Shown here in pieces: positions 46,308 through 56,602 of a stretch of 64,000 nt of DNA. The number at the start of each line of letters is the position of its first letter. The first letter of the stretch is position 1. The DNA comes from Streptomyces sp. MUM 2J (GTDB lineage Bacteria > Actinomycetota > Actinomycetes > Streptomycetales > Streptomycetaceae). Both the position numbers and the translations under genes were made by a program. Location of the stretch: NCBI RefSeq assembly GCF_022414535.1, contig NZ_JADWYM010000006.1, positions 232,805 to 296,804 on the forward strand, given 5' to 3'. The notes beneath the pieces were generated by a model, which worked only from the letters and a program-made list of their open reading frames with translations, was not told the origin of the DNA and made no database searches.

Positions 46308-46407
46308 CGGCGCCTTGGTTGAACAGGCAGGCACCCGGTTCCGTAGGAACATACGAAGCCGGGGTCGGCCCCTGGCCGTGGAATGAGACGGGTCCATCTC
46401 CCGTTAG

Positions 46408-47952
<1,545 letters not shown>

Positions 47953-47976
47953 TGCACGCGCGCGCGTGACGCACGG

Positions 47977-48014
47977 CCGAGGGCGGCCCCGGGGTGATCC
48001 GGGGCCGCCCTCGG
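47977..48014 (+). terminator. Terminator between guaB and guaB3
   Basis: Perfect 16-bp stem CCGAGGGCGGCCCCGG (47977-47992) with its complement at 47999-48014, loop GGTGAT. The two paralogues are therefore probably separate transcription units. Confidence 0.9.
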
Positions 48015-48092
48015 CGTACCTGCGGGGGGCCGGCGCCGTGCCCGTCGGGGATACTGGGAGGCGCTGCAACGCATCAGGGAAAGGCCACAGAC

Positions 48093-49217
48093 GTGACTGA
48101 GATCGAGATCGGGCGCGGCAAGCGCGGCCGCCGGGCGTACGCCTTCGACGACATCGCCGTCGTCCCCAGCCGCCGTACGCGGGACCCGAAGGAGGTCTCC
48201 ATCGCCTGGCAGATCGACGCCTACCGCTTCGAGCTGCCCTTCCTTGCCGCCCCCATGGACTCCGTCGTCTCCCCGGCCACGGCGATCCGCATCGGCGAGC
48301 TGGGCGGCCTGGGCGTGCTGAACCTCGAAGGCCTGTGGACGCGGCACGCGGACCCGCAGCCGCTGCTCGACGAGATCGCGGAGCTGCCGGCCGAGGCGGC
48401 GACGCGCCGCCTCCAGGAGATCTACGCGGCCCCCGTCAAGGAGGAGCTGATCGGGCAGCGCATCAAGGAGGTGCGCGACTCGGGCGTGGTCACCGCGGCG
48501 GCGCTCTCCCCGCAGCGCACGGCCCAGTTCTCCAAGGCGGTCGTGGACGCGGGCGTGGACATCTTCGTCATCCGCGGCACGACGGTGTCCGCGGAACACG
48601 TCTCGCACTCCCACGAGCCGCTGAACCTGAAGCAGTTCATCTACGAGCTGGACGTCCCGGTGATCGTCGGCGGCTGCGCCACCTACACCGCGGCGCTGCA
48701 CCTGATGCGCACCGGCGCGGCCGGTGTGCTGGTCGGCTTCGGCGGCGGCGCCGCCCACACCACGCGCAGTGTGCTCGGCATCCAGGTGCCCATGGCGACG
48801 GCGGTCGCCGACGTGGCCGCCGCCCGGCGCGACTACATGGACGAGTCCGGCGGCCGGTACGTGCACGTGATCGCGGACGGCGGGGTCGGCTGGTCCGGCG
48901 ACCTGCCCAAGGCGATCGCCTGCGGCGCCGACGCGGTGATGATGGGCTCCCCGCTCGCCCGCGCCACCGACGCGCCCGGCCGGGGCCACCACTGGGGCAT
49001 GGAGGCCGTCAACGACGAGCTGCCGCGCGGCAAGAAGGTCGACCTGGGCACGGTCGGCACGATCGAGGAGGTCCTCACCGGCCCCTCCCACACGCCCGAC
49101 GGCTCGATGAACTTCTTCGGTGCGCTGCGGCGGGCCATGGCCACCACCGGCTACAGCGAGCTGAAGGAGTTCCAGCGTGTCGAGGTGACGGTGGCGGACT
49201 CGCAGAACCGGCGGTAG
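48093..49217 (+). CDS. guaB3: GuaB3-type IMP dehydrogenase paralogue
   Basis: 374-residue IMPDH/GMP-reductase-fold protein of the actinobacterial GuaB3 group. It lacks CBS domains. The loop that carries the nucleophilic cysteine in IMPDH reads GGGAAHTTRSVLG, so the Cys position is His; as I recall the M. tuberculosis GuaB3 also lacks it. NAD- and IMP-site blocks such as GADAVMMGSPLA remain. True activity uncertain. GTG at 48093 with AAAGG upstream; open frame further 5' is not homologous. Confidence 0.93.
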   Translation: MTEIEIGRGKRGRRAYAFDDIAVVPSRRTRDPKEVSIAWQIDAYRFELPFLAAPMDSVVSPATAIRIGELGGLGVLNLEGLWTRHADPQPLLDEIAELPAEAATRRLQEIYAAPVKEELIGQRIKEVRDSGVVTAAALSPQRTAQFSKAVVDAGVDIFVIRGTTVSAEHVSHSHEPLNLKQFIYELDVPVIVGGCATYTAALHLMRTGAAGVLVGFGGGAAHTTRSVLGIQVPMATAVADVAAARRDYMDESGGRYVHVIADGGVGWSGDLPKAIACGADAVMMGSPLARATDAPGRGHHWGMEAVNDELPRGKKVDLGTVGTIEEVLTGPSHTPDGSMNFFGALRRAMATTGYSELKEFQRVEVTVADSQNRR

Positions 49218-49559
49218 GCCGCCGGACCCGCCCGAAGGGCCGGTCGCCCCGTGTGGGGGACCGGCCCTTCGGCGTGTCCGGGGGCGTGTCCGGGAGCCCG
49301 CCGCGGGGCACGCCCGGGCGGGGGAGCCGGGGGAGCCGGGGGAGCGGGAGAGCGGGGGAGCGGGAGAGCGACGCGCGGCGGGGCGTGCCCGGGCGGGGGC
49401 GGAACCCGTGGGGGCGGGTCACCGGGTTGGGCGCGAGGTGGCGGGTGCGGGCGCGGACCTGCGGGTGCGGGCGCGGGGCTGAGGACTGGGCGCGGGGGGT
49501 GGTGGGAGGGACCGGTGGGTGCGGGCGGGCCTGTCCGCCCGCTTCCCGGGCGCCGGCCG
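49218..49559 (+). other. Repetitive GC-rich intergenic region
   Basis: After the guaB3 terminator comes low-complexity DNA: several imperfect GGGGGAGC units at about 49320-49370, and an exact 16-bp direct repeat GCGGGTGCGGGCGCGG at 49441-49456 and 49461-49476. No gene is credible. It separates two convergent genes. Confidence 0.6.
49233..49271 (+). terminator. Terminator after guaB3
   Basis: Perfect 13-bp stem CGAAGGGCCGGTC (49233-49245) with its complement at 49259-49271; inner CCCC/GGGG extends it past one bulged G. Confidence 0.88.
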
Positions 49560-50771
49560 TCACACCCGGTGGGCCGCCCCCGTCGGCGTGGCGCCTCGGG
49601 TGTCCAGGAGCAGCTGCGCCTTCACGGACAGGCCCTGGAGGTCGTACGTCCGGTGCTGCTGGAGCAGGATCGTCAGGTCGGCGTCGCCCACCGCCTCGTA
49701 CAGCGAGTCCGCGCGGGGCACGGGCCGGTCCAGGACACTCCAGGACGGTACGTGGGGATCGTGGTAGCTGACCGAGGCGCCGAGCCGCATCAGCCCGGTC
49801 GTGATCTCCTCCGCCGGTGTGCCCTGCCGGTCGGCGACGTCGGCCTTGTAGGTGACGCCCAGGAGGAGGATGCGGGCACCGCGCGCGGACTTGCCGTGTT
49901 CGTTGAGGAGGGCGGCGGCGCGCTGGACGACGTACCGGGGCATGCGGCTGTTGACCTGGTGGGCCAGTTCCACCATGCGCAGGCCGCGGGCCGTGCGCCC
50001 GGTGAGGTCCTGCGGGACGGAGTGACCGCCGACGCCGGGGCCGGGGCGGAACGCCTGGAAGCCGAACGGCTTGGTCTCCGCGCAGCGGATGACGTCCCAC
50101 AGGTCGACGCCCAGCTCGTGGCACAGGACGGCCATCTCGTTGACGAGGGCGATGTTGACGTGACGGTAGTTCGTCTCCAGCACCTGCACGGTCTCGGCCT
50201 CGCGCAGGCCACGCGCGCGTACCACCTTGTCGGTGATGCGGCCGTAGAAGGCGGCGGCCGACTCGGTGCAGGCGGGGGTGAGGCCGCCGATGACCTTCGG
50301 GGTGTTGACGGGGGTGAAGGCGCGGTTGCCGGGGTCGGCGCGGGCGGGGGAGTGGGCGAGGTGGAAGTCGCGGCCCGCGCGCAGGCCCGAGCCCTCTTCG
50401 AGGAGGGGACGCAGGAACTCCTCCGTGGTGCCGGGGCGGACCGGTGACTCCAGGATGACGGTGGTGTGCGGGCGCATGTGTCCGGCGAGGGCGCGAGCGG
50501 CGTTTTCGAGCTGGCCGAGGTCGTGTTCGCCGTCGGGGCCGCAGGGGGTGGGGGCGCAGAGCACGGCGGTGCGGACGCGCCCGAGTTCGGCCGGTCCGGT
50601 GGCCTGCCGGAAGCCGCGCGCGAGCATCCGGCGCAGCTCGGCGGGGCTGAGGGAGGTGCCGGCCTCCGGGCCCGTCCGGTAGCCGACGGTGGGGATGCCG
50701 GCGGCGACGGCGGCCTGGGCCAGCGGCAGGCCGAGCGGGCCGAGTCCGATGACGGCGAGATCTGCGGGCAT
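49560..50771 (-). CDS. UDP-sugar dehydrogenase family protein lacking the catalytic cysteine
   Basis: 403-residue member of the UDP-ManNAc/UDP-GlcNAc dehydrogenase (WecC/WbpA-like) family. NAD motif GLGPLGLPLA at about 9-18, central-domain block LETNYRHVNIALVNEMA, and the C-terminal sugar-binding domain. The catalytic loop normally reads GVGGHCIP but here is GVGGHSVPQD, with Ser251 in the Cys place (codon TCC). It may be inactive as a two-step dehydrogenase or use another chemistry. Convergent with guaB3, divergent from glpD. Confidence 0.87.
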   Translation of the reverse strand: MPADLAVIGLGPLGLPLAQAAVAAGIPTVGYRTGPEAGTSLSPAELRRMLARGFRQATGPAELGRVRTAVLCAPTPCGPDGEHDLGQLENAARALAGHMRPHTTVILESPVRPGTTEEFLRPLLEEGSGLRAGRDFHLAHSPARADPGNRAFTPVNTPKVIGGLTPACTESAAAFYGRITDKVVRARGLREAETVQVLETNYRHVNIALVNEMAVLCHELGVDLWDVIRCAETKPFGFQAFRPGPGVGGHSVPQDLTGRTARGLRMVELAHQVNSRMPRYVVQRAAALLNEHGKSARGARILLLGVTYKADVADRQGTPAEEITTGLMRLGASVSYHDPHVPSWSVLDRPVPRADSLYEAVGDADLTILLQQHRTYDLQGLSVKAQLLLDTRGATPTGAAHRV

Positions 50772-51055
50772 GGCGTGAGCCGTCCTTCCCGGTAACCGAA
50801 GTGGGACAGACGCGCAAGCCCGGTGGACAGGATGAGCGAGCGCACTGTCAGACTAGGAGTAAATATGACCGATATGTGGGATTGATCCGCCCTGTTTCGG
50901 TGAGTGTTTCCCGGCCGGACCCGCGGGCGTCGTCCACAGGCCGGGGGCGAGTGGTGGCTGAAGTCGGGCAAGCCGGTCAGAATTCGGGCAGGGGGGAGTG
51001 GACCGGGCTTCGCCCGCCGGGTGCGGCCGACGCGACGGACGATCGGGAGGCAGCA

Positions 51056-52762
51056 GTGAGGACAGCGACACTGGGGCCGGCGCAGCGTGCCGAGTCACTC
51101 GCCGCGATGGCGGAGCGGGAACTGGACGTGCTGGTCGTCGGCGGCGGTGTCGTAGGTGCCGGGACCGCCCTCGACGCCGTGACGCGGGGTCTGGCCACCG
51201 GGCTGGTCGAGGCGCGCGACTGGGCCTCGGGCACCTCCAGCCGGTCCAGCAAGCTGATCCACGGCGGCCTGCGCTACCTGGAGATGCTCGACTTCGCGCT
51301 CGTCCGCGAGGCGCTGAAGGAGCGCGGCCTGCTGCTGGAGCGACTCGCCCCGCACCTGGTGAAGCCGGTGCCGTTCCTCTATCCCCTTCGGCACCGCGGT
51401 TGGGAGCGGCTGTACGCCGGGTCGGGCGTCGCGCTCTACGACGCCATGTCGATGGCCCGCGGCCGCGGCCGGGGCCTGCCGCTGCACCGGCACCTGAGCC
51501 GGCGTCACGCACTGCGGGTGGCCCCCTGCCTGCAGAAGGACGCCCTCGTCGGTGCCCTGCAGTACTACGACGCCCAGATGGACGACGCGCGCTTCGTGGC
51601 CACCCTGGTGCGCACGGCGGCTTCGTACGGCGTGAAGGCGGCCAACCGCGCACGGGTGACCGGCTTCCTGCGCGAGGGGGAGCGCGTGGTCGGCGCCCGG
51701 GTGCAGGACGTCGAGGGCGGCGGGGAGTACGAGGTCCACGCCAAGCAGATCGTCAACGCCACGGGCGTCTGGACCGACGATACGCAGGCGATGGTGGGTG
51801 AGCGCGGGCAGTTCCACGTCCGCGCCTCCAAGGGCATCCACCTCGTCGTGCCGCGGGACCGCATCAGCTCCTCCACCGGGCTGATCCTGCGCACCGAGAG
51901 GTCCGTGCTGTTCGTCATCCCCTGGGGCCGGCACTGGATCGTCGGGACGACGGACACCGGCTGGGACCTGGACAAGGCCCACCCGGCCGCCTCCAGCGCC
52001 GACATCGACTACCTCCTGGAGACCGTGAACTCGGTGCTCGCGGTTCCGCTGACCCGCGACGACGTCGAGGGCGTGTACGCGGGGCTGCGCCCGCTGCTGG
52101 CCGGCGAGTCCGAGGCCACCAGCAAGCTCTCCCGCGAGCACACGGTGGCCCACCCGGCGCCGGGCCTGGTCGTGGTCGCGGGCGGCAAGTACACGACCTA
52201 CCGGGTGATGGCCAAGGACGCCGTCGACGAGGCCGTGCGCGGACTCGACCTGCGCGTCGCCGACTGCGTCACGGAGGACGTCCCCCTGCTCGGCGCGGAG
52301 GGCTACCACGCGCTGTGGAACGCGCGGGCACGGATCGCCGCCCGGGCGGGGCTGCACGCGGTCCGTGTGGAGCACCTGCTGAACCGATACGGCTCGATGG
52401 CCGAGGAGGTCCTCGGGCTCGTCGCCGCCGACCCCGGCCTCGGCAAACCCCTCCAGGCCGCCGACGACTACCTGCGTGCCGAGATCGTCTACGCCGCCTC
52501 GCACGAGGGCGCACGGCACCTGGACGACGTCCTGACCCGCCGCACCCGCATCTCCATCGAGACCTTCGACCGCGGCACCCGCAGTGCCAGGGAGGCGGCC
52601 GAGTTGATGGCGCCGGTGCTCGGCTGGGACGGGGACCACGTCGAACGCGAGGTCGAGCACTACGAGAAGCGGGTGGAGGCCGAGCGGGAGTCGCAGCTCC
52701 AGCCGGACGACCTGACGGCGGACGCGGCGCGGCTGGGAGCACCGGACATCGTCCCGCTGTGA
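51056..52762 (+). CDS. glpD: Aerobic glycerol-3-phosphate dehydrogenase
   Basis: Membrane-associated FAD enzyme oxidising glycerol-3-phosphate to dihydroxyacetone phosphate and feeding electrons to quinone. The 568-residue product has the dinucleotide-binding motif VLVVGGGVVGAGTALDA near residue 24, LIHGGLRYLE, WTDDTQAM and the C-terminal accessory domain. I chose the GTG at 51056 with GGGAGG upstream; an upstream in-frame extension has no homology. It stands alone, without glpF or glpK beside it. Confidence 0.94.
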   Translation: MRTATLGPAQRAESLAAMAERELDVLVVGGGVVGAGTALDAVTRGLATGLVEARDWASGTSSRSSKLIHGGLRYLEMLDFALVREALKERGLLLERLAPHLVKPVPFLYPLRHRGWERLYAGSGVALYDAMSMARGRGRGLPLHRHLSRRHALRVAPCLQKDALVGALQYYDAQMDDARFVATLVRTAASYGVKAANRARVTGFLREGERVVGARVQDVEGGGEYEVHAKQIVNATGVWTDDTQAMVGERGQFHVRASKGIHLVVPRDRISSSTGLILRTERSVLFVIPWGRHWIVGTTDTGWDLDKAHPAASSADIDYLLETVNSVLAVPLTRDDVEGVYAGLRPLLAGESEATSKLSREHTVAHPAPGLVVVAGGKYTTYRVMAKDAVDEAVRGLDLRVADCVTEDVPLLGAEGYHALWNARARIAARAGLHAVRVEHLLNRYGSMAEEVLGLVAADPGLGKPLQAADDYLRAEIVYAASHEGARHLDDVLTRRTRISIETFDRGTRSAREAAELMAPVLGWDGDHVEREVEHYEKRVEAERESQLQPDDLTADAARLGAPDIVPL

Positions 52763-52802
52763 CGGGTGGCGACGATCGTCGGGGCCACGGCGGTGTGGCC
52801 TT

Positions 52803-52834
52803 GCCGGTGTGCCGGTGTGCCGGTGTGCCGGTGT
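52803..52834 (+). repeat. Tandem 8-bp repeat (GCCGGTGT x4)
   Basis: Four exact copies of GCCGGTGT in the convergent gap between glpD and the serine hydrolase gene; a related GGCGGTGTGG follows. Copy number may vary by slippage. Confidence 0.85.
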
Positions 52835-52910
52835 GGCCGTGGGCGGTGTGGCCACAGGGGCTCGGCGGGGCATCGCCGGGTCGGACGGTGCCGTGCCGAC
52901 TGCCGGTGCA

Positions 52911-52928
52911 CTCACTCGAAAGAGTGAG
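52911..52928. terminator. Hairpin with GAAA tetraloop
   Basis: CTCACTC (52911-52917), loop GAAA, GAGTGAG (52922-52928). Stable GNRA tetraloop stem between convergent glpD and the hydrolase gene; likely terminator for either. Confidence 0.65.
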
Positions 52929-52962
52929 CGAATACGGGATCTCGGTGTGCGTCTGAAGCGTT

Positions 52963-54006
52963 CTACGGGGTGCGAGGGCAGAACTCGGCGGCGAGCAGGG
53001 CCGGTTCGAGGCCGGGGTCTGCGATCGTGGTCGTGTTCACCCGGAAGGTGAGGACGCGGCGGCCGTCGGCGGTGGCGGCGCTGCGCACGTAGCTGCCGGA
53101 TATCCGGCCGTTGTGCCCCCACACCGTGGTGCCGCACGGCAGTTCCACCGGATAGAGGCCCATGCCGTACGCGCCGTGTGCGGTGCGGGTGTCGAGCATC
53201 TCGCGCAACTCGCGCGGGGGCAGCAGCTCGCCGCCGAGCAGGGCCGCGTAGAAGCGGTCCAGGTCGGCAAGCGTGGTCACCAGTTCGCCCGCGGCTCCGG
53301 CCACCCGTGGATCGAGTTCGGTGACGTCGGAGCCGTCGATGGCGAAGGAGCGCCCGTGCGGGGCGGGCAACGTCGCGCGGGAGCCCGGGAAGGAGGTGCC
53401 CGTCAGACCCAGCGGAGCGATGATGCGCCGCTCGGCCTCGGCGGCGTACGAGCGGCCGGTCACCCGGTCGACGACCATGCCGAGCAGGACGTAGTCGGTG
53501 TTGGAGTAGAAGTAGCGGCCTCGGCCGGCCGGAGGGTGGGTGAGTGCGAGACGGACGGCCTGCACGGGGCTGACGGGGACGGTGCCGCCGGTGAGCCGTG
53601 CGAAGTCGTACAGCCCACTGGTGTGCGTCAGCAGGGAGCGAAGGGTCAGGGCGCGCCCGTCGTTGCCGGCGCCGCGCACCAGGCCCGGCACGTGCTGCTC
53701 CACCGTGTCCGACAGGGAAAGCCGCTGCTCGGCGGCGAGTTGGAGGACGATCGTGGCGAGGAAGGTCTTGGTGATGCTGCCGGCGCGGAAGTGGTCGGCA
53801 CGGGAGATGCCCCGGCCGGCCCGGGCGTAGCGGACTCCGGTCTCCTCCTGCGCGAGGAGCGCCGCGGAGGGTGCCCCGCCACGGGTCACCAGCAGTGGCA
53901 GGACCGCGTCCGCGGGCGCCGTCGCCCGCGCCTGCGAACCGGCCGGAGCGAGCAGCAGCAGCGCGAGCACGACGAGCGCGGCCGGCAGGCTTCGCGGCGA
54001 CGGCAT
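52963..54006 (-). CDS. Secreted serine hydrolase (beta-lactamase / DD-carboxypeptidase family)
   Basis: 347-residue exported protein of the class C beta-lactamase-like family. Signal peptide at about 1-28 (LVVLALLLLAPAGSQA). The catalytic SxxK is S77-ITK, YSN at 167-169, and the third box HNG lies in VWGHNGRISG. These families include D-alanyl-D-alanine carboxypeptidases and esterases; which one is not decidable here. I chose the ATG at 54006 because the signal peptide begins there; the frame is open much further upstream. Confidence 0.9.
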   Translation of the reverse strand: MPSPRSLPAALVVLALLLLAPAGSQARATAPADAVLPLLVTRGGAPSAALLAQEETGVRYARAGRGISRADHFRAGSITKTFLATIVLQLAAEQRLSLSDTVEQHVPGLVRGAGNDGRALTLRSLLTHTSGLYDFARLTGGTVPVSPVQAVRLALTHPPAGRGRYFYSNTDYVLLGMVVDRVTGRSYAAEAERRIIAPLGLTGTSFPGSRATLPAPHGRSFAIDGSDVTELDPRVAGAAGELVTTLADLDRFYAALLGGELLPPRELREMLDTRTAHGAYGMGLYPVELPCGTTVWGHNGRISGSYVRSAATADGRRVLTFRVNTTTIADPGLEPALLAAEFCPRTP

Positions 54007-54384
54007 CGCGTTCCCTCCCCTCGTTCTGGTCCTCCCTGAGCGCCCGGCCGTTGGCCCCGGTCGTCGTAGCCGTTCGGTCGACCCGGTCGACCTCGTCCTG
54101 GGCGACCCCGTCGTTCCGGGCGACCCCGGGCGTCCCGGGCGTCCCGGGTGTGCCGGTTGCCTCGCGAGGCGCGGCGGCGCCCGGGAGCGGGGCCCATCAT
54201 CCCCGTCGGTGGAACGGCCGCTGAGCCGGGGGCCGAAGGAAGTGCGAGAGGGATGCGAAGGGGGTGCGGCATGCACGGAACGGAAGGTTCCGGGTGCGCT
54301 GCGTTGAGGGACCCTGGGTGCGTCGGGCACTTGCCGGGTGAGAGACAATGGAGGCTCTGTCAGGGCGGGTTGCAGAGGGGACGC
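54007..54384 (+). other. Divergent gap before the kinase cluster with 9-bp tandem repeats
   Basis: 378 nt with no credible gene. Three tandem units CCCGGGCGT, CCCGGGCGT, CCCGGGTGT occupy 54125-54151, within a longer stretch of related GGGCGAC/GGGCGTC words from about 54085. The promoters for the hydrolase and first kinase genes must lie here; I could not place them confidently. Confidence 0.55.
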
Positions 54385-56424
54385 ATGTCGGAGGCGGAGC
54401 GGGCGGGGACACCCCGTCAGGACAAGAGCGCACGTCTCCTCGCCGGGCGGTACCGGCTGGGAGGCGTACTCGGCCGCGGCGGCATGGGCACGGTGTGGCG
54501 CGCCGAGGACGAGACCCTCGGTCGGACGGTCGCCGTCAAGGAGCTGCGGTTCCCGTCGGACATCGACGAGGAGGAGAAGCGCCGGCTCATCACGCGCACG
54601 CTGCGTGAGGCCAAGGCGATCGCGCGCATCCGCAACACCAGTGCGGTGACCGTGTTCGACGTGGTCCAGGAGGACGACCGGCCCTGGATCGTGATGGAAC
54701 TCGTCGAGGGCAAGTCGCTCGCCGAGGTCATCCGTGAGGACGGGCTGCTGGAGCCGGAACGGGCCGCGGAGGTCGGACTCGCCGTCCTCGACGTGCTGCG
54801 GTCGGCCCACCGCGAGGGCATCCTGCACCGCGACGTGAAGCCGTCGAACGTGCTGATCGCCGACGACGGCCGGGTCGTGCTCACCGACTTCGGCATCGCG
54901 CAGGTCGAGGGCGACCCGTCCATCACCTCCACGGGCATGCTCGTCGGCGCCCCTTCGTACATCTCCCCCGAACGGGCCCGCGGGCACAAGCCGGGGCCGG
55001 CGGCCGACCTGTGGTCGCTGGGCGGGCTGCTGTACGCGGCGGTCGAGGGCACGCCCCCGTACGACAAGGGCTCCGCGATCGCCACGCTCACCGCGGTGAT
55101 GACCGAGCCGCTGGAGGAGCCGAAGCACGCCGGCCCGCTCCGGGACGTCATCTGCGGCCTGCTCGCCAAGGACCCCACCCAGCGGCTGGACGACGAGGGT
55201 GCCCGCGCGATGCTGAAGGCGGTCCTCCACACGGCCGGCGCCGATGCCGTAGGGGCCGGGCCTGTGGGTGACGCGACGAAGGCCGTCCCGCTGCCGGTAC
55301 AGCCGGACGCCCGCACCCGGCAGGGAGGTCCGTCGGGCACCGGCAACAGGCGCGGCGAGGAGGCGGCGGATCGGCTGCGCGGCGCGCTGCGTTCGGTGCG
55401 CAGGGCCGCCGGCGCGGTCGGGGCCGGCGGGACGGCGGCCAAGGCCACCACGGCCGCCTCTTCCGCCCCGGGGCGCGGCACCTCCGCCGGCGCCGCCGCG
55501 GCCCCCGGCGGCGCTTCGGGAGCGCCCGCCGCCACGCCGGCGTCGTCGCCGCGGGGCTCCGGACCGGCCCCGCGGGGCAACGGAACGGGGCCCCAGGGCA
55601 ACGGGACGTCCGGCAACCAGCGTTCCGGCTGGGGTGTCGTGCCGCCGCCGGACCTGGACCTGACTCCGCGACCCGTGCCGAGGGCACCGCTCACCAAGGC
55701 CGTACCGCGGCGCGCGCTGCTGGTCGTCGCCGTGGTGGTGGTACTCGCCGTGCTGGGCACCGTCCTGGCCCTGACGCTCGGGGGCGGCGACGGCGCGCGG
55801 AACGGCACCCGTTCCGGAGCGGCCGCCGGTCCCTCCACCAAGGAGGACCCCGCCGGCGTCACCGGCACCGGCACGGGGACCGACGGCGCCGCGTCACCCT
55901 CCGCCCAGGCCGTTACGGACACGGTCGGCACGCCCGGCGGCGGCACCGCGCCGAGCGGCGGCACGACGGCCACGGCGGGTACCGCCGACAACGGGGCCGC
56001 CACGACGCACCGCAGCGGCCAGGGGTACACGATCGGGCTGCCCGCGGGATGGAAGTTCCAGACGTCCAGTGCCGCGGGTGACCGCTTCACCGGCCCGAAC
56101 GGCCAGAAGCTGCTCGTGGGATGGACCACCACGCCCAAGGACGACCCCGTCGCGGACTGGCAGAACCAGGAACGGTACATGCAGCGGGCGCAGTACGACC
56201 GGATTCGAATAGAGAAGGTGGACTACAACGGCTGGAACACGGCCGACTGGGAGTTCACCTACGTCTCCGACGGGACGAAGTACCGGAGCGTCGACCGCGG
56301 GTTCGTCGTCGACGCCCACCTGGGGTACGGCCTGATGTACACCGCCAAGGCCGACGACTGGCGCGGCGACCTGCGCAGGAACACCTGGCGGACGCTCACG
56401 GACACGTTCCGCCCGAAGAAGTGA
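54385..56424 (+). CDS. Receptor-type serine/threonine protein kinase 1
   Basis: 679-residue membrane kinase. The kinase domain spans about 20-290 with loop GRGGMG (30-35), K52, HRD at 148-150 and DFG at D168, all intact. A long Pro/Ala/Gly-rich linker follows, one transmembrane segment at about 444-466, and an external C-terminal domain (about 540-679) containing GYTIGLPAGW and WEFTY. There are no PASTA repeats. The ATG has AGAGGGG upstream. First of five kinase-family genes in a row; the homologous S. coelicolor set (SCO4775-4779, as I recall) was linked to spore-wall synthesis. Confidence 0.93.
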   Translation: MSEAERAGTPRQDKSARLLAGRYRLGGVLGRGGMGTVWRAEDETLGRTVAVKELRFPSDIDEEEKRRLITRTLREAKAIARIRNTSAVTVFDVVQEDDRPWIVMELVEGKSLAEVIREDGLLEPERAAEVGLAVLDVLRSAHREGILHRDVKPSNVLIADDGRVVLTDFGIAQVEGDPSITSTGMLVGAPSYISPERARGHKPGPAADLWSLGGLLYAAVEGTPPYDKGSAIATLTAVMTEPLEEPKHAGPLRDVICGLLAKDPTQRLDDEGARAMLKAVLHTAGADAVGAGPVGDATKAVPLPVQPDARTRQGGPSGTGNRRGEEAADRLRGALRSVRRAAGAVGAGGTAAKATTAASSAPGRGTSAGAAAAPGGASGAPAATPASSPRGSGPAPRGNGTGPQGNGTSGNQRSGWGVVPPPDLDLTPRPVPRAPLTKAVPRRALLVVAVVVVLAVLGTVLALTLGGGDGARNGTRSGAAAGPSTKEDPAGVTGTGTGTDGAASPSAQAVTDTVGTPGGGTAPSGGTTATAGTADNGAATTHRSGQGYTIGLPAGWKFQTSSAAGDRFTGPNGQKLLVGWTTTPKDDPVADWQNQERYMQRAQYDRIRIEKVDYNGWNTADWEFTYVSDGTKYRSVDRGFVVDAHLGYGLMYTAKADDWRGDLRRNTWRTLTDTFRPKK

Positions 56425-56602
56425 GGCAGAGCCCTCCGTAAGTGGGGCGGGCGATGCCGGGACGGGATCTCACATCCCCTCTCTGCGGGTCGCCTCCGGC
56501 ACGTATCGTGAGTGCTTGCGGACCGTACGCATCCGGGTGGAGGTGCACAACGGGACGTGTATCGAACGGAATTGACCGACCGGGGCGGCCGGGGGAGGCC
56601 AC

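Noticed and set aside
52803..52834. CRISPR-like repeat array
   Set aside because: The units are 8 bp and contiguous with no spacers; it is a simple tandem repeat. No cas genes are present.
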